Assembly: GCA_017431185.1 (NCBI GenBank)
Contig: JAFRLP010000281.1
Location: forward strand, 1 to 23,920
Origin: Victivallales bacterium
Lineage (GTDB): Bacteria; Verrucomicrobiota; Lentisphaeria; Oligosphaerales; Oligosphaeraceae
Reading direction: 5' to 3'
DNA: 23,920 nucleotides
Below, in pieces: positions 22,758-23,920 of the stretch (position 1 is the first letter of the stretch; every line of letters starts with the position of its first letter). A program made the position numbers and the translations under genes. Under the pieces are notes generated by a model. That model was not told the DNA's origin and searched no databases. It saw only the letters and a list, made by a program, of their open reading frames with translations.

Positions 22758-23920
22758 ATGTTATCCGACAACGACACCATGAAATTATACATGCAGAACA
22801 TCGGTCAGTATGAACTGATCACGCCACAGCAGGAGGTCACCCTGGCTGCGCTTATCAAAAAAGGCGATGAGGACGCCAAAAACAAACTCATCAGCGGCAA
22901 TCTGCGCCTTGTGGTCAAGATTGCCCATGACTTCAAGGGGCTGGGACTCCCCCTGCTGGACTTGATTTCCGAGGGAAACATCGGACTTATGCGCGCCGTG
23001 GAGAAATTTGACCCATCCAAAGGCGCCAAACTCTCCAGTTATGCGGCCTGGTGGATTAAGCAGTCCATGCGCAGGGCGCTGGCCAACCAGGCAAGAACCA
23101 TCCGCATTCCCGTCCAGTCAGCCTCTAAAATCTCCAAGATTCAGGCCGCAAAGAGCAAATTGGCCGAGCAACTGGGGCGTGAGCCCACCAACAAGGAGAT
23201 TGCCGAGGAGGTGAATCTCACCGAACGCACTGTCCAGGGGCTCCAGATTGGCAGGGCTACCACCATTTCCCTGCACGACCCCATCCAAAATGGCGAGGAC
23301 GGCGAATATCGGGACATCATCCCCGATGAAAAAAGCACGGCCCCCGATGAACTGGTGCAGGACGAGGAGACGCTCAGCCACATGATGAAACTCATCGAGG
23401 GCCTTGAGGAACGCGAACGCACCATCCTGGAACTCCGTTTTGGCTTGCAGGGCGGTCATCCCAAGACTTTAGAAGAGGTCAGCCAGACCATTGGACGGAC
23501 CCGCGAGCGCGTGCGCCAAATCCAGAATCAGGCGTTGGATAAACTCAAGGCCATGCTTGAGGAGGACGGCCTGCTGGAAAACTATCCCGAATTGGCCAAC
23601 CTGGCCAATGAACAGCCGAGTGAGGCGGAGGAAGAGGAGGAGTTCGACGAGGATGACACCTCCCTCGAAGCCGAGGCCCGCAAATTCGAGCAGTTCGCCA
23701 AATTGCCGCCTCGCGAACGGGAACAGGCTGAAGCCAAGGAGCGCCAGCGCATCTCGGAACTCAACGCCCTCACTCTTCAGAAGGCCGCTCAACTGGAGCG
23801 GGAAAAAGCCGCGGCCAAGGCCCTTTCGACAGACGCCCCCCCTGCCCGGAAACTTTCCGCCGCCCCCTCCCTTTCGCCTGAAAAAGAGGCGCTGGAGAAT
23901 GGCAATATCGAGCCCACGTC
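22758..23920 (+). CDS. Sigma-70 family RNA polymerase sigma factor (RpoD-like, 3' end outside the window)
   Basis: This is a primary-type or group 2 sigma factor that directs RNA polymerase to promoters. The open frame gives 387 residues with no stop before the edge. Region 1.2 begins with MKLYMQNIGQYELITPQQEV (8-27), and region 2 covers about 45-120 with KLSSYAAWWIKQSMRRALAN (91-110), then QARTIRIPVQ. Region 3 is about 123-200. Region 4 holds LEERERTILELRFGL (216-230) and the helix-turn-helix TLEEVSQTIGRTRERVRQIQ (237-256). After about 275 a long acidic then Ala/Lys/Glu-rich tail follows, at least 110 residues, where family members normally end. GGAGG lies 5-9 bases before the ATG. No region 1.1 is present, which argues against the classical main sigma factor. 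Confidence 0.9.
   Translation, partial: MLSDNDTMKLYMQNIGQYELITPQQEVTLAALIKKGDEDAKNKLISGNLRLVVKIAHDFKGLGLPLLDLISEGNIGLMRAVEKFDPSKGAKLSSYAAWWIKQSMRRALANQARTIRIPVQSASKISKIQAAKSKLAEQLGREPTNKEIAEEVNLTERTVQGLQIGRATTISLHDPIQNGEDGEYRDIIPDEKSTAPDELVQDEETLSHMMKLIEGLEERERTILELRFGLQGGHPKTLEEVSQTIGRTRERVRQIQNQALDKLKAMLEEDGLLENYPELANLANEQPSEAEEEEEFDEDDTSLEAEARKFEQFAKLPPREREQAEAKERQRISELNALTLQKAAQLEREKAAAKALSTDAPPARKLSAAPSLSPEKEALENGNIEPT

Overview
The window reads as chromosomal DNA of a Gram-negative bacterium. It has lipoprotein and periplasmic signal peptides, a WaaP/Kdo-type kinase, MurG and MurD, a type IV prepilin peptidase, and no phage, transposase, rRNA, tRNA or CRISPR array. The vWA/DUF58/BatA-type genes, the helical toroid protein, a prepilin peptidase with a large insertion, and many GC-rich palindromic repeats at gene ends fit the PVC superphylum. 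Lentisphaerota or a neighbouring Verrucomicrobiota/Kiritimatiellota lineage is my best guess, made from gene content only with moderate confidence.

Layout: 245-4256 (+) holds a prepilin peptidase, then a likely operon of a membrane-anchored coiled-coil protein, a 50-residue lipoprotein and murG. 4289-12029 (-) is a seven-gene set read right to left: ECF sigma factor, zinc-finger-type anti-sigma factor, periplasmic helical protein, secreted alpha/alpha-toroid protein, double-anchored helical membrane protein, BatA-like vWA protein and a large vWA membrane protein. 12184-12834 (-) is a WaaP-like kinase. 13004-15210 (+) is citrate synthase followed by a soluble DUF58 protein. 15265-16210 (-) is a glycerophosphodiesterase coupled to a small cysteine-rich DUF1667-like protein. 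16418-18754 (+) is a sodium:solute symporter, convergent with a zinc alcohol dehydrogenase (18736-19767, -). 19983-22588 (+) is murD and a LysM lipoprotein. 22758 to the window edge is a housekeeping-like sigma-70 factor with a long C-terminal tail. No gene-free stretch exceeds about 250 bases.

Working hypothesis: the minus-strand block is one envelope-response unit. The sigma and anti-sigma pair would control periplasmic, toroid and Bat-type vWA proteins. DUF58, the usual partner of BatA-like proteins, is displaced behind citrate synthase, and no MoxR ATPase is in the window. The most unusual structure is a palindromic repeat family with GAGGCAATTGCAAAAC ends, found in two copies. Each copy abuts or covers the start of a gene, and its arm is readable in frame as a short leader ending in LQLP. 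Other hairpin repeats sit exactly at gene ends, where their flanking TAG is the stop codon.
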